DNA of 64,000 bases from NCBI RefSeq assembly GCF_027118995.1, contig NZ_CP098242.1, positions 2,395,001-2,459,000 on the forward strand, read 5' to 3'. The translations under genes and the position numbers were made by a program. Origin of the DNA: Oxalobacter vibrioformis (GTDB lineage Bacteria; Pseudomonadota; Gammaproteobacteria; Burkholderiales; Burkholderiaceae_D). Within the stretch, counting starts at the first letter, position 1. Each line of letters begins with the position of its first letter. This document shows, one piece after another, positions 1 to 8,540 of the stretch. Below the pieces are notes generated by a model, which had not been told where the DNA came from, did no database searches, and saw only the letters and a list, made by a program, of their open reading frames with translations.

Positions 1-2
1 AA

Positions 3-89
3 GCACGGGTACGGGCTATTGAGGCTTCGCGGCCCGATCTGGTGAAAGAGCTGGACGGCATGGCCCGGCACATGGGCTATTCTGACTGA
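3..89 (+). CDS. C-terminal end of an unidentified protein (5' truncated by window)
   Basis: An open frame enters from the left edge and ends at TGA 87-89, giving 28 residues that finish in HMGYSD. The tail is rich in charged residues and looks like the end of a soluble protein. It is too short to assign to a family. It converges on the membrane-protein gene at 104-781. Confidence 0.45.
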   Translation, partial: ARVRAIEASRPDLVKELDGMARHMGYSD

Positions 90-103
90 CTGGCGCCATC
101 TTC

Positions 104-781
104 TCAGTAATTGGAAAAGAACGACATGCCGCGCTGGCGGATGTAGCTGCGGTACTGGAAGAGTGCCACGAGGAAGAGGAAGGGAATCAGGCATTCGAGC
201 AGCTCTTCCTGCGACGCCTGGAAAGACCAGAGCCATTGGGGAAACTGCCAGCCAAACAGTTCAACCAGGGCATTGAGCGAGCGGTCAAGCACTTTCGAGA
301 TGGCTGTCACCGCCACGATCATGATTATCGAAATGGCATGGGACATGCGTTCACGCACACCGGCCAGGACAGAGATGGTGCGAAAGGCCAGCAGGTACCC
401 TACCGCCCAGGCGACGGGCAGCAGGACAGCAGCGGCAATCAGCTTGCTGGTTAAGGGATAGCTGCCGGAAAGCCAGAATTTGATTTTCAGGATGCTGATG
501 GAAAAGAGCGCCTTGTGAAGGTCTGCCTCACGGGCGGCCATATAGCCCAGTACAATCAGGACGGCGACGAGGGTTTTGCGTTTCAAGAGAGAGACACCGA
601 AAAGGAGTGTGATGCCCATGGCCCCCAGATAGGCCCATTCTGTCAGGCGTTCAATCGGGCCGGATTCGCTGGTGTAGCGAAATACCGTTTCTGGCGAGCA
701 CGATACCCAGAAGGCCAGTCCGAGAAGGGAAACCAGCACTGCCAGCCAGAAAGAAAGATAAGGGGACCGGAAAAATTTCAT
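104..781 (-). CDS. multi-pass inner-membrane protein of unknown function
   Basis: This encodes about 225 residues with roughly five or six hydrophobic segments, for example around YLSFWLAVLVSLLGLAFWV, LVAVLIVLGYMAA, LIAAAVLLPVAWAVGYLLAF and LLECLIPFLFLVALF, so it is an integral membrane protein. I chose the ATG at 781 (MKFFRSPY) because GGAG stands four bases before it; an in-frame ATG at 832 would add 17 residues but has no good ribosome site. I recognise no family. It is convergent with the partial gene at the window edge and stands alone, with a repeat element upstream. Confidence 0.6.
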   Translation of the reverse strand: MKFFRSPYLSFWLAVLVSLLGLAFWVSCSPETVFRYTSESGPIERLTEWAYLGAMGITLLFGVSLLKRKTLVAVLIVLGYMAAREADLHKALFSISILKIKFWLSGSYPLTSKLIAAAVLLPVAWAVGYLLAFRTISVLAGVRERMSHAISIIMIVAVTAISKVLDRSLNALVELFGWQFPQWLWSFQASQEELLECLIPFLFLVALFQYRSYIRQRGMSFFSNY

Positions 782-877
782 GGGACTCCAGAAATGCCAA
801 TCCTGAAATGCTAACACGGACACAGCCATCATAGTGATATTTGTTGGCAGACAAAAAGATTATCCGTTTGCTGGGCT

Positions 878-980
878 GTAGTGTGACGGCGAGGCGCACG
901 AACCCAGGCGCAGGCAAAGAAAAAGCGCTCCCCCTTGGCGTACGCCCATCGTGCGCCGCATTGCATTTGGCACACGCTAC
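878..980. repeat. inverted-repeat unit, diverged copy 1
   Basis: This is a diverged, about 103-bp copy of the unit seen at 19284-19405 and 47161-47282. The right arm (CGCCCATCGTGCGCCGCATT ... CACACGCTAC) is almost identical to the other copies; the left arm (GTAGTGTGACGGCGAGGCGC) is altered. As in the other copies, an autotransporter 3' end lies directly to its right. It contains no gene. Confidence 0.65.
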
Positions 981-1009
981 GAAATATCGGCATATCGGGC
1001 TGGTTTCCC

Positions 1010-1083
1010 TCAGAACCGGTAATTGAACCGCACATTTCCCATAAGCCCGTCCCGCTCACCGGCAAAGTCTTCCAGCGCCTGGC
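1010..1083 (-). pseudogene. autotransporter beta-barrel 3' remnant (last ~24 residues)
   Basis: Read on the minus strand, about 75 bp encode the closing strand of an autotransporter barrel, ending FAGERDGLMGNVRFNYRF and stop. This matches the last strand of the autotransporter at 47286-49184. Upstream of it the similarity stops and unrelated sequence follows, so only a terminal scrap of the gene is left. Confidence 0.65.
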
Positions 1084-1190
1084 GTTTTTTGTGAATTGGC
1101 GCCGCCCTGCACCGGTATTTCCTGGCTGGAAAAGATGCATAAAGCCGGGTTTCATGGTTTAATATGCCTGTATATTCTGTCGTGGCATTC

Positions 1191-1778
1191 ATGAACCGCA
1201 AATTTTCCTCTTTCGTTACCTTCGCCCTTGTCATACTGGTCGGCACAGCGCTTGCCATGCCGCAGGCCAGTGCGCAGGAGCCTGCCCAGCAGGCGGCGCA
1301 GCCACAGGCAGCGCCAGCACAACAGCCACAAGCGCAGCCACAGACCCAGCAGGCCCAACCCCAGGCGCAGCCCGCCGTCGTTTCGCCAGCGGCAACCAAT
1401 GCGCTGCCGGCGGCAACCAATGCGCTGCCCAAGCGCAACCCCAACGAGATCACGCTTTACAATGGCGTCAAAATGGAAGTGATGCGCGCGGCAGACGGCC
1501 CCAAGCCGGCGCCCAATGCCATTGTCCATATTCAGTACATCGGGCACCTGGAAGACGGCACCGAGTTTGACCGTTCCTATTCCCGCCGGTACCCGTCCAT
1601 CTACAAGCTCTCGGATGTCATCGGCTGCTGGCAGACCGGCATACCGGAGATGAATGTCGGCAGCAAGGTCAAATTCACCTGCCCGCCCGGCTCGGCCAAT
1701 GGTGCGCGGCCCGTGGATTTTATCTGGGGCGATACCACGCTTTACTTCATCATCGAACTGATTGCCATCGTGGGTTAG
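1191..1778 (+). CDS. FKBP-type peptidyl-prolyl cis-trans isomerase, secreted
   Basis: The protein has a signal peptide (MNRKFSSF then a hydrophobic core, cleaved near ASAQ), a low-complexity Q/A/P linker of about 50 residues, and a C-terminal FKBP fold. The FKBP signature is visible in VHIQYIGHLEDGTEFDRSYS, which matches the family pattern VHYTGxLxDGxxFDSS. FKBPs catalyse cis-trans isomerisation of X-Pro bonds, and this one should act in the periplasm. The typical glycine/aromatic residues of the second half are less conserved, so catalytic activity is likely but not certain. An ATG at 1164 would add nine residues; 1191 gives the better signal peptide. A duplicated AATNALP heptapeptide lies just before the domain. 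Confidence 0.8.
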   Translation: MNRKFSSFVTFALVILVGTALAMPQASAQEPAQQAAQPQAAPAQQPQAQPQTQQAQPQAQPAVVSPAATNALPAATNALPKRNPNEITLYNGVKMEVMRAADGPKPAPNAIVHIQYIGHLEDGTEFDRSYSRRYPSIYKLSDVIGCWQTGIPEMNVGSKVKFTCPPGSANGARPVDFIWGDTTLYFIIELIAIVG

Positions 1779-1959
1779 GGGTAGCCCCTGGACCCAGCCA
1801 AAACTCAGGCCTATTCTACGGCGGCAACAAAATTGCCACTGGCCTGTCAACCAGAAAGCTGCTTCATGCGTTAGATCAAACGACAGCGTTTGCCTGGGAG
1901 TAGACTGTAATGGTATTGCTCTAGAGCTTACGATGTCTCCTTTTTCTGCTCTTAATAAT

Positions 1960-1987
1960 CGCGTATGCTCATACGCGGTTTTTTTTT
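1960..1987 (+). terminator. rho-independent terminator after the FKBP gene
   Basis: A perfect 7-bp stem (CGCGTAT / ATACGCG) with loop GCTC is followed by G and nine T. It lies about 180 bp after the FKBP stop and insulates it from the phage cassette. Confidence 0.75.
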
Positions 1988-2280
1988 GCCAGTCATCTTC
2001 TGCCTGCCCCGGCTTATCTGCCCCTTTTCTGAAAAAGCGTTGACGGATTTTTTATCCGGACAGCCGATCCGCCGTTTTTGACGGTTTTTTGCCTTTTTTC
2101 CCGCCCGTTTTTTCTGTTGTGCCCGTCATGTGCCAAAAAACAGCGTTTTCCTCTTTCTGAAAATTGCATGTAAAACAATGAGTTATGGGCGTGTTGGACA
2201 AACTTTTGACAAATGTTCTGAAGGGGTTGCCAGCGCGCGTATAACAGTGTAGTGACAGCAACAACCAGAAAGAGAGAACC
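1988..2280 (+). promoter_or_regulatory. leader of the phage-derived cassette
   Basis: There is no gene in this stretch. Around 2194-2245 it carries TTGGACAAA, TTTTGACAAA and then GGGGTTGCCAGC followed by GTATAAC (TATAAC at 2240-2245). Parts of this pattern recur upstream of the lysis genes (15264-15315) and upstream of the gene at 23533. The bases TTGACA (2206-2211) and TATAAC are 28 bp apart, so they do not form one ordinary sigma-70 promoter. The exact start of transcription cannot be read from the sequence. Confidence 0.4.
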
Positions 2281-4503
2281 GTGAAAAAAACATTCAAAGA
2301 CCAGCCGGAGTCAAATCCTCTGGCAAAAAAATGGGGAGAGCGGGTGACCAATGCGCGCAGGCACTGGGACCGCTTTCATCGCCGTATCCAGCACAATCGC
2401 CAGGTGGTTTCCGGCTTTGACTGGACGCGCGATCCGACCAACAGCGATTTTTACCTGCACAGGGCCAATCTGATACACAGCAGCATTGCGTCCATCCTGC
2501 CCGGTATCTATGCACGCAATCCGGAAATCTCGGTGGTTCCCCAGCATGCAGGCCGGGAACTCAAGCTCCTGTGCAAGACAATCGAAAGCGTGACAAACCG
2601 GCAGCTGGCTGACGCCCGGCTCAAGCAGCGGGCCAAATCCACCGTGCGTGCGGCGCTCACCTGTTCTTTCGGTGTGCTCAAGGTCATGTACCAGCGGGAG
2701 ATGGGCAAAGACCCCATCATCGGCGCGCGCATCCAGGATGCACAGGACAATCTGGCGCGGGTGCAGCAGCTCATGATGGAAATAAACGATGATGGCGGGC
2801 GTGGGGAGCAGGAACGACTGGAAGCCGAACTGAAGGAAAGCTTAAGCGCCCTCCGTGAAAAAGCCGAGGTGGTGAAGGCGGAAGGCATCGTGATAGACCG
2901 GGTATTAACAGAGCATTTGCTCATCGATCCCACCATTGCCGAATTCTGGGATTATGAGCAGGCCGACTGGATGATCCAGATTGTGCCGATGAAAAAATCG
3001 CTGGCAGAAGGGCTGTATGGCTACAAGCTGGACAAGGCGACCACTTACCATACCAGCTTTGAAAAAAGCGACAGCGGACGCCTTTTCTCCGGGACCACCA
3101 GCGTTTCTGATGATGCCCAGATCTGTATCCTCGAAATCTGGGACAAGAAGACCCAGCGTGTCTATACCATGGCAGAGGGGTGCGACTACTGGTTAAGGGA
3201 GCCTTATTCACCGGCCAATAGCGGTGCCAGGTGGTATCCCTTCTTCCTTTTGCCTTTCCAGACGGTGGACGGGCAGTTTATCGGCCCCTCGATGGTTGAT
3301 CTGACCGAGCGGCTGCAGGAGGAGCACAATGAAACGCGAAACCGCTATAACGAGCACCGTGAGCTGATCAAGCCGGGCTATATTGCCGGAGCGGATATCA
3401 GTGAGCGGACGCTCAGGCGCTTTTCGGATGCGGCGCTGGGCGAGATCACCCTGATCGATTCCGAAGGGCTGCCCCTGCAGCAGGCCATCATGCCAAAGAC
3501 CCATCCGCCGATAGACCCGATGGTGTATGACACCTCGCCCGTGCGGGCGGACTGGGAACAGGTAACCGGCCTTCAGGATGCGGTGCGCGCTTCCATCACC
3601 ATCCCGAAAACGGCAACCGAAGCCAGCATCATGCAGCAATCGCTATCTTCCCGTATTGCCGAATTCCGTGACCAGGTGGAAGACTTTCTCCAGCAGATTG
3701 CCGAATATACCGCCCAGATACTGGTACAGGAGCTTTCTGCCGAGCAGGTGGAACGCGTCATGGGGCCACACAGGACAGGGCCGCTTCAAGGGGTGACTGA
3801 CCCCATGACCGGCCAGCCCGTCATCGGCGTCATTGAGCACAGCTACGACTGGCCGAGCCTCTCGCGTGAAGAGATTTTCCAGTATGTCGAACTCCAGATC
3901 CGCGCAGGCAGTACTGGCGCACCGGACAATCTCGACCGCCAGGATACCTGGCTCAGAATGCTGCCCGTCATCCAGCCGTTGATCCAGCAGATCATCCAGT
4001 TCCAGATGCAGGGCATTGATGCCGCTTCACTCATTGCGCTCCTGAAAGAAAGCATTGCGCGCTTTGACGAAAAAATCGATGTGGACAGCCTGGTGCCGGA
4101 TATCAAGCCGCCACAGGCCAATCCGATGGAAAACCCCTCAGGTGGTGCAGCAGCAGGGATGCCTGGTGCAGAGATGCTCCAGCAGATGATGGGGGGTGCT
4201 GGCGGGGAGCAAACAGGGCAGCAGGGAGATACCGGCCAATTGAGCGCGGGGTATGAAGACATGCCGCCCGAAGTCAGCCAGGCCATCAGTGAGGTGGTGC
4301 CGCCAGAAGCGGGAGGTATGCCATCCGCGCAGGCCGGGCAGGAAGCCGCTGGACGCAATCTCATGGCAAAGGGAATGGCCGAGCTCACCGGCGCAGGCAT
4401 GAGCCAGGGGGATATTGAATCACTCATGGGCCAGCTGCTTCAAAATCCGCAACTGTTGAGCCAGATCATGGGCCAGCTCCCCGGCGGGCCAGGCACGGCT
4501 TGA
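2281..4503 (+). CDS. phage portal protein
   Basis: This 740-residue protein begins at GTG 2281 after a purine-rich GAGAGAA site. Its length and layout fit large podovirus-type portal proteins, which form the dodecameric ring through which DNA enters the capsid and which docks terminase. Supporting segments are the N-terminal FDWTRDPTNSDFYLHRANLI, a helical charged stretch near residues 150-200, the central MVDLTERLQEEHNETRNRYN, and the long amphipathic helix region near ASIMQQSLSSRIAEFRDQVE. The last 130 residues are Gly/Gln/Met-rich. It opens a cassette of collinear genes with 25-60 bp gaps. The family call rests on pattern recognition, without a search. Confidence 0.7.
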   Translation: MKKTFKDQPESNPLAKKWGERVTNARRHWDRFHRRIQHNRQVVSGFDWTRDPTNSDFYLHRANLIHSSIASILPGIYARNPEISVVPQHAGRELKLLCKTIESVTNRQLADARLKQRAKSTVRAALTCSFGVLKVMYQREMGKDPIIGARIQDAQDNLARVQQLMMEINDDGGRGEQERLEAELKESLSALREKAEVVKAEGIVIDRVLTEHLLIDPTIAEFWDYEQADWMIQIVPMKKSLAEGLYGYKLDKATTYHTSFEKSDSGRLFSGTTSVSDDAQICILEIWDKKTQRVYTMAEGCDYWLREPYSPANSGARWYPFFLLPFQTVDGQFIGPSMVDLTERLQEEHNETRNRYNEHRELIKPGYIAGADISERTLRRFSDAALGEITLIDSEGLPLQQAIMPKTHPPIDPMVYDTSPVRADWEQVTGLQDAVRASITIPKTATEASIMQQSLSSRIAEFRDQVEDFLQQIAEYTAQILVQELSAEQVERVMGPHRTGPLQGVTDPMTGQPVIGVIEHSYDWPSLSREEIFQYVELQIRAGSTGAPDNLDRQDTWLRMLPVIQPLIQQIIQFQMQGIDAASLIALLKESIARFDEKIDVDSLVPDIKPPQANPMENPSGGAAAGMPGAEMLQQMMGGAGGEQTGQQGDTGQLSAGYEDMPPEVSQAISEVVPPEAGGMPSAQAGQEAAGRNLMAKGMAELTGAGMSQGDIESLMGQLLQNPQLLSQIMGQLPGGPGTA

Positions 4504-4558
4504 AAACAACACTTACGCCGTATGGAAACGGCATCCATAAAACACAGGAGGAACCGTA

Positions 4559-5638
4559 ATGGAAGACAGCAATACCTTTGACAGTACCAATGACAGCGTA
4601 GCGGATGTTTCAGACAACAGCATCTCAGATGTTTCTGTCATGGACAGTGACAGCATGGAAGATGGTGGCTATATCGAATCGAAAGCGCCGGATTTTGACG
4701 AGGAGGATACAGCCACGGACGAGGAAGAGAAGCCCGCTTTCAGTGAGGCCATCATGAAGTATCTCGACGAGATTACTGAAAAGGATGAGAACGACAAAAA
4801 ACCGGCAGTCAACATGGAGAGCCAGCCGCGCCTGCCGAGAACACGCGAGGAGGAAGAGGCGGCGATCATCAGTTCCATCCCGTCCGAGCGGGGCAGGGAG
4901 CGCATCAAGGCCATTATCGGTGCGAAAAACGAGGCGGAGGAACGATACCGGCACAATGAGGGCGTTCTTGACGGCCTCAGGAACCTGGTTAAGGAAACGG
5001 GCGTTCCGGTGGCTGAACTGGCACAGAATATCGAGTACAGCAGCCTGATCAGGCAGGGAGACGAACACAGCCTGCGGGTTGCGCTGGAGATGCTGGAAGA
5101 CCAGCGCGAGATGGTCTGCAAGCGATTGAATGTCAATCTGCCGGGGGTTGACCTGCTGTCGGATTTTCCCGAGCTGAAAGCAGCAGTGGAGCGAAAGGAA
5201 CTCACGCCGCAGCACGCGGCTCGACTGGCAAAGTACGAGCGCAGCGAACGCGAAAACCAGCGCCAGCGCGAGGAAAGGGAAAACTACGACCGGGATAATG
5301 CCCGGTATGTGCAGGATCTTGAACAGACCAAGCATGCCATTACGTCTTACCTGCGGTCGCGGGCCGGTGAGGCCGACCATGTGTTCAAGGTCTCTCGCCT
5401 CAAGGAGCACCTCTCCCGTCCGGGTGTCTTGCAGGAGCTCACGCAAAACCTGGATTCCCGGCGCCTGTTTTCACAAATCCGCTTCATGTACGACAACATC
5501 GTCGTGCCGCCCATGCGAGCGCAGCCGCGCATGCAGCCGATCCGCAGCCGCCCGACCATGCAGGGGCCCGCAAGCAGCCGACCTGACGCCACGCTGATGG
5601 AAAAAATGAGCGACATCATGGACAGCATGGGGATCTGA
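4559..5638 (+). CDS. acidic phage protein A, possible scaffold-like
   Basis: The 359-residue protein starts after an AGGAGG site. The first 75 residues are strongly acidic and Ser/Asp-rich; the centre (about 130-270) is a charged, coiled-coil-like region with many Glu/Arg; the end is MEKMSDIMDSMGI. The C-terminal part, with QIRFMYDNIVVPP, matches FQYLYDNIIIPS of the protein at 9983-10918, which also ends in a MDRMGL tail, so the two are paralogs. An acidic, coiled protein directly after a portal gene is typical of capsid scaffolds, but that role is only inferred from position and composition. Confidence 0.6.
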   Translation: MEDSNTFDSTNDSVADVSDNSISDVSVMDSDSMEDGGYIESKAPDFDEEDTATDEEEKPAFSEAIMKYLDEITEKDENDKKPAVNMESQPRLPRTREEEEAAIISSIPSERGRERIKAIIGAKNEAEERYRHNEGVLDGLRNLVKETGVPVAELAQNIEYSSLIRQGDEHSLRVALEMLEDQREMVCKRLNVNLPGVDLLSDFPELKAAVERKELTPQHAARLAKYERSERENQRQREERENYDRDNARYVQDLEQTKHAITSYLRSRAGEADHVFKVSRLKEHLSRPGVLQELTQNLDSRRLFSQIRFMYDNIVVPPMRAQPRMQPIRSRPTMQGPASSRPDATLMEKMSDIMDSMGI

Positions 5639-5697
5639 CGGGAAACGACCTGGGGCAAGCCCCTCCAACATATACCAACCATTCAGGAAAGAACACT

Positions 5698-7074
5698 ATG
5701 GACGAACTGGAAAAAATTTACATGGCAGATGATGCCATCGCTGGTGCAGATATTTACAAGCCCATCACAGACTGGGCAACCAACACCCTGAACCAGCCGT
5801 TTGACGGCCCCCTCATCAATGTGAAGCCAAGCGGCTTTGCGTTGGATAACGACGAATACCCCGGTGTACAGGCATGGCGCAGGCGGTTTCCGGAAAACAC
5901 GGGGCTTTCTGACAATGAAGCCATTTGCCGCAGGCTGGCGCCCAGCGTCAAGGCGCGCGATACGACGGGCAATCTCACGGTGAAGTCCCCCACCTTCTCC
6001 GGAAGACAGGGGCTTTTTGGCACGACAGACGAACCCTGTTTCAAGCAGGCCGGGCAGGAGAAATTCCAGCAGGATTTTACCAATACCATGAGCGATAGCG
6101 CCGACTGGATCAACCGGGGTGGTGCCGCCATGGAAAGCAGCATCAATCCGGTGGAGAACCGCAACTGGCAGGAAACGCCTTCCATGCAGCTTGGCAAGAC
6201 GTTTGAGGCACAGCCGTTCAAGCGGGACTATGGTGTGCCGCGCAACCAGGAATTTTCCATTGAAAAAAACTACAAGCCCGGTCTTGCCAAAGACCTGTCA
6301 GACCATCTCAAGGACCCGGTATATGGGCAGGCAGGGCAAAAGACGTCTGCCGAATTGACAAACAGCTATGTATCAACCCACAGCAATGTCAATGGCAAGG
6401 AACTGTGGAACCGGCTCAAAAATGATTTCGGTGTGGAGCAGGCCGGGCAGATCATCAATAAGCTTGGTTACTTCAGCGGGGTGAGGGGCAACCCGACCTT
6501 TTCCGGCAATGAGATGCTTCGTTTTTCGCCCAATGAGGCAGAAAGGGCGATGGAAAAAATGGAGCGGGAAAACCGGTACCGTGATCTGCCCGATAATCCG
6601 GCCTACAGCGCCCATGGTGTCGATTTTGGCAGCCAGCTGGTACCCGAAGACAAGCCCCTTTCCTTAAGGCCGACCTATGACGAGTACGGATACGATTACA
6701 TGGCAGGCCCTGATCCCCGCCAGTATGGCGGGCCAAAAAATACCCGTTTTTCAACGGGTGCGCAATATGGCCCGGAGCTGGCAGAAGATATCTCGCGAAT
6801 CGTGAGCGACCCGGTTTACGGGGAAGCGGGCGCAAATCTGGCAATGGGCTTAAGAAACAGCATCCGCGACGGGGAGACGCAGATCAGCGGAAAAGGGCTG
6901 TATTACCTCCTGGCAGACAGTTTCGGGCAGGACCGCGCCCACGAAATCCTCAATCGGCTGGATTACTTTTCCGGTGTTGACGGGTTTGCCTGGGCAGAGG
7001 AAAACAACGGCAAGGGGCAGACACTCGATTTTGATTCCCGTCCGGGTGAAGGGTACCCGGCCCTCTTTCGATGA
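5698..7074 (+). CDS. unassigned cassette protein with internal duplication
   Basis: The protein is 458 residues, soluble in appearance, and matches no family I recognise. It contains a clear internal repeat of about 75 residues: near 190-263 (DLSDHLKDPVYGQAG ... IINKLGYFSGV) and near 355-428 (DISRIVSDPVYGEAG ... ILNRLDYFSGV). The conserved parts are DPVYG-AG and LxYFSGV. It sits where a phage major capsid gene is often found (after portal and scaffold), but nothing in the sequence resembles a known coat protein. Its stop overlaps the terS start as ATGA. Confidence 0.65.
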   Translation: MDELEKIYMADDAIAGADIYKPITDWATNTLNQPFDGPLINVKPSGFALDNDEYPGVQAWRRRFPENTGLSDNEAICRRLAPSVKARDTTGNLTVKSPTFSGRQGLFGTTDEPCFKQAGQEKFQQDFTNTMSDSADWINRGGAAMESSINPVENRNWQETPSMQLGKTFEAQPFKRDYGVPRNQEFSIEKNYKPGLAKDLSDHLKDPVYGQAGQKTSAELTNSYVSTHSNVNGKELWNRLKNDFGVEQAGQIINKLGYFSGVRGNPTFSGNEMLRFSPNEAERAMEKMERENRYRDLPDNPAYSAHGVDFGSQLVPEDKPLSLRPTYDEYGYDYMAGPDPRQYGGPKNTRFSTGAQYGPELAEDISRIVSDPVYGEAGANLAMGLRNSIRDGETQISGKGLYYLLADSFGQDRAHEILNRLDYFSGVDGFAWAEENNGKGQTLDFDSRPGEGYPALFR

Positions 7075-7706
7075 AAGAAAAAGGACAGGGCGTGAAAGAC
7101 AGGACGACAGCACCCGCTGCGACAGGCAAAAGCAGCAGGGCCGGTGATGCGCTTAATCCAAGGCAGGCCCGCTTTGTATCGGAATATCTCGTTGACTTAA
7201 ATGGCACCCAGGCAGCGATTCGTGCCGGCTACAGTGAGCGCTCCGCCAAGCAGACAGCTTCCCGCCTGCTTGGCGAGGCGGCTGTCAGGGCCGCTGTCGG
7301 GTGTGCCATGGAAAAGCGGCAGGAAAGGACGGAACTTTCCCAGGACGAAGTCATACAGGATTTGCGCGAGTTGCGCGATATCTGCATGGGCCGCAGGAAA
7401 GTCAAGGTCATGACCATTGTCAAAAATTCGCGGGAAGGCACCGCCGAGCCGGTGGAAGTGGAAGGCGTCATGTTTGAGCCGTCATCGGCCAACCGGACGC
7501 TGGAACTTTTAGGGCGGCATATGCGGATGTTTACCGACAAGATGGATGTCGTTTCAAACGGGCAGACCCTGCAAAGCGGTGTGCTCGTTGTGCCGCCATC
7601 CCTTGATGAATCCGAGTGGGAAAAGGCGGCAGCCAGTGAGGCGTTGCCCCTTTCCCGATCCAACCACAAACAACAGAAGGAAAAACAGGGAGAAACTGAT
7701 GAATGA
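7071..7706 (+). CDS. terS: terminase small subunit
   Basis: This 211-residue protein carries the Terminase_2 signature near residues 25-75: LNPRQARFVSEYLVDLNGTQ, then AAIRAGYSERSAKQTASRLL, then a run of Ala/Val (EAAVRAAV). In this family the N-terminal helix-turn-helix binds the packaging site on phage DNA and the small subunit recruits the ATPase subunit. A long charged tail follows. Start ATG 7071 overlaps the preceding stop, and the gene overlaps the next one by eight bases, so the cassette is translationally coupled. An unassigned gene separates it from terL, which is unusual. Confidence 0.85.
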   Translation: MKEKGQGVKDRTTAPAATGKSSRAGDALNPRQARFVSEYLVDLNGTQAAIRAGYSERSAKQTASRLLGEAAVRAAVGCAMEKRQERTELSQDEVIQDLRELRDICMGRRKVKVMTIVKNSREGTAEPVEVEGVMFEPSSANRTLELLGRHMRMFTDKMDVVSNGQTLQSGVLVVPPSLDESEWEKAAASEALPLSRSNHKQQKEKQGETDE

Positions 7707-8436
7707 TGATTATCTCAACACCGTCTTTGATGGCGATTATGCCAATCAGGGCGCAGGCATTTTTGAACCGCTCACACGGGCGGCAGGCGACGCTTACCAG
7801 CAACTGGCAGCACGCGGCGAGCCGTATGCCGCCATGGGGAAGGGGCAGGGACAGAACTTGCGCCGGATGGAAATGGCAGGCAGCTTTGGCGGCCAGATGC
7901 CGACTGCGGATGCGCTTGACAGCATGAACCAGTCGCTGGGACTGACCCAAAAGCGCTATGGTGCCACCGCGCCTGATCCGGGCGGTGTCGAAGCCATTGC
8001 CAGCAAGCACATCGACAGGATGGGACTCATGGCTGACGACAGCGGTATGTCTGTCCCTGCTGAAGGACGCCAATTCTTTTCACAGACGCTTGAAGCGGCA
8101 AGACAGAACCGTATCAGCGAGGCGCAAAAAAACGAGGAAGCGATGTTTGCAAAGAAAAATACCGCGGCTTCCCGGCCTGCACCATCTTCCTGGTTGCAGC
8201 GGGCCCAGGAAAAATACGAGCAGCAGGGAAAATACGCGCAGCAGGAAAAGGGCAATGATTTCAGCTTTACCCGTCAGCTTGCCGCCGGTATGGGGCAAAA
8301 ACGCTTTGAAAAGCTCGTGAAGGATCTCTCCAAGATGACGGCAAAAATCCCGGTAGCGATCGCAAAATCAAGAAAACCGACTGATGCGACCGCCTATCTG
8401 GAGCATGTGTCAGGATTTCGCTCTAAAAAGCGCTGA
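7699..8436 (+). CDS. unassigned cassette protein between terS and terL
   Basis: The 245-residue protein starts at ATG 7699 (MNDDYLNTVF), inside the last codons of terS and after a GGGAGA site; longer in-frame starts would run through terS and are rejected. The sequence is Gln/Ala/Met-rich with a charged C-terminal half (residues 140-245) and ends in basic GFRSKKR. No membrane segment or signal peptide is visible. I recognise no family. Its position in a packaging operon suggests a virion or packaging accessory role, which is inference only. Confidence 0.65.
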   Translation: MNDDYLNTVFDGDYANQGAGIFEPLTRAAGDAYQQLAARGEPYAAMGKGQGQNLRRMEMAGSFGGQMPTADALDSMNQSLGLTQKRYGATAPDPGGVEAIASKHIDRMGLMADDSGMSVPAEGRQFFSQTLEAARQNRISEAQKNEEAMFAKKNTAASRPAPSSWLQRAQEKYEQQGKYAQQEKGNDFSFTRQLAAGMGQKRFEKLVKDLSKMTAKIPVAIAKSRKPTDATAYLEHVSGFRSKKR

Positions 8437-8469
8437 AAACAGGCTACTGAAACATGCGCTTTTCAGCGC
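8430..8469 (+). other. hairpin at the end of the pre-terL gene
   Basis: A perfect 10-bp stem, GCGCTGAAAA (8430-8439) with TTTTCAGCGC (8460-8469), encloses a 20-base loop and covers the stop codon of the preceding gene. No T-run follows, so it is more likely an RNA processing or stability element than a terminator. Confidence 0.45.
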
Positions 8470-8540
8470 AAAACGCCTTTTGCTTCCCCGCCGTTTGACA
8501 AAGCGGGGAAGCCTCTCTTTAACCAGATAACGAAAGCGCT

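Noticed and set aside
1152..1850. 232-codon minus-strand frame opposite the FKBP gene
   Set aside because: Composition is that of an antisense shadow (Leu/Arg/Trp-rich), and the plus-strand FKBP product has a signal peptide and family motifs.
2206..2245. Ordinary sigma-70 promoter before the portal gene
   Set aside because: TTGACA and TATAAC are 28 bp apart and the alternative TTGCCA is only seven bp from TATAAC, so spacing fails; recorded only as a shared motif.
7546..7698. N-terminal extension of the gene at 7699 through terS
   Set aside because: The extension would be read entirely from terS codons in another frame; ATG 7699 has its own site and normal overlap.
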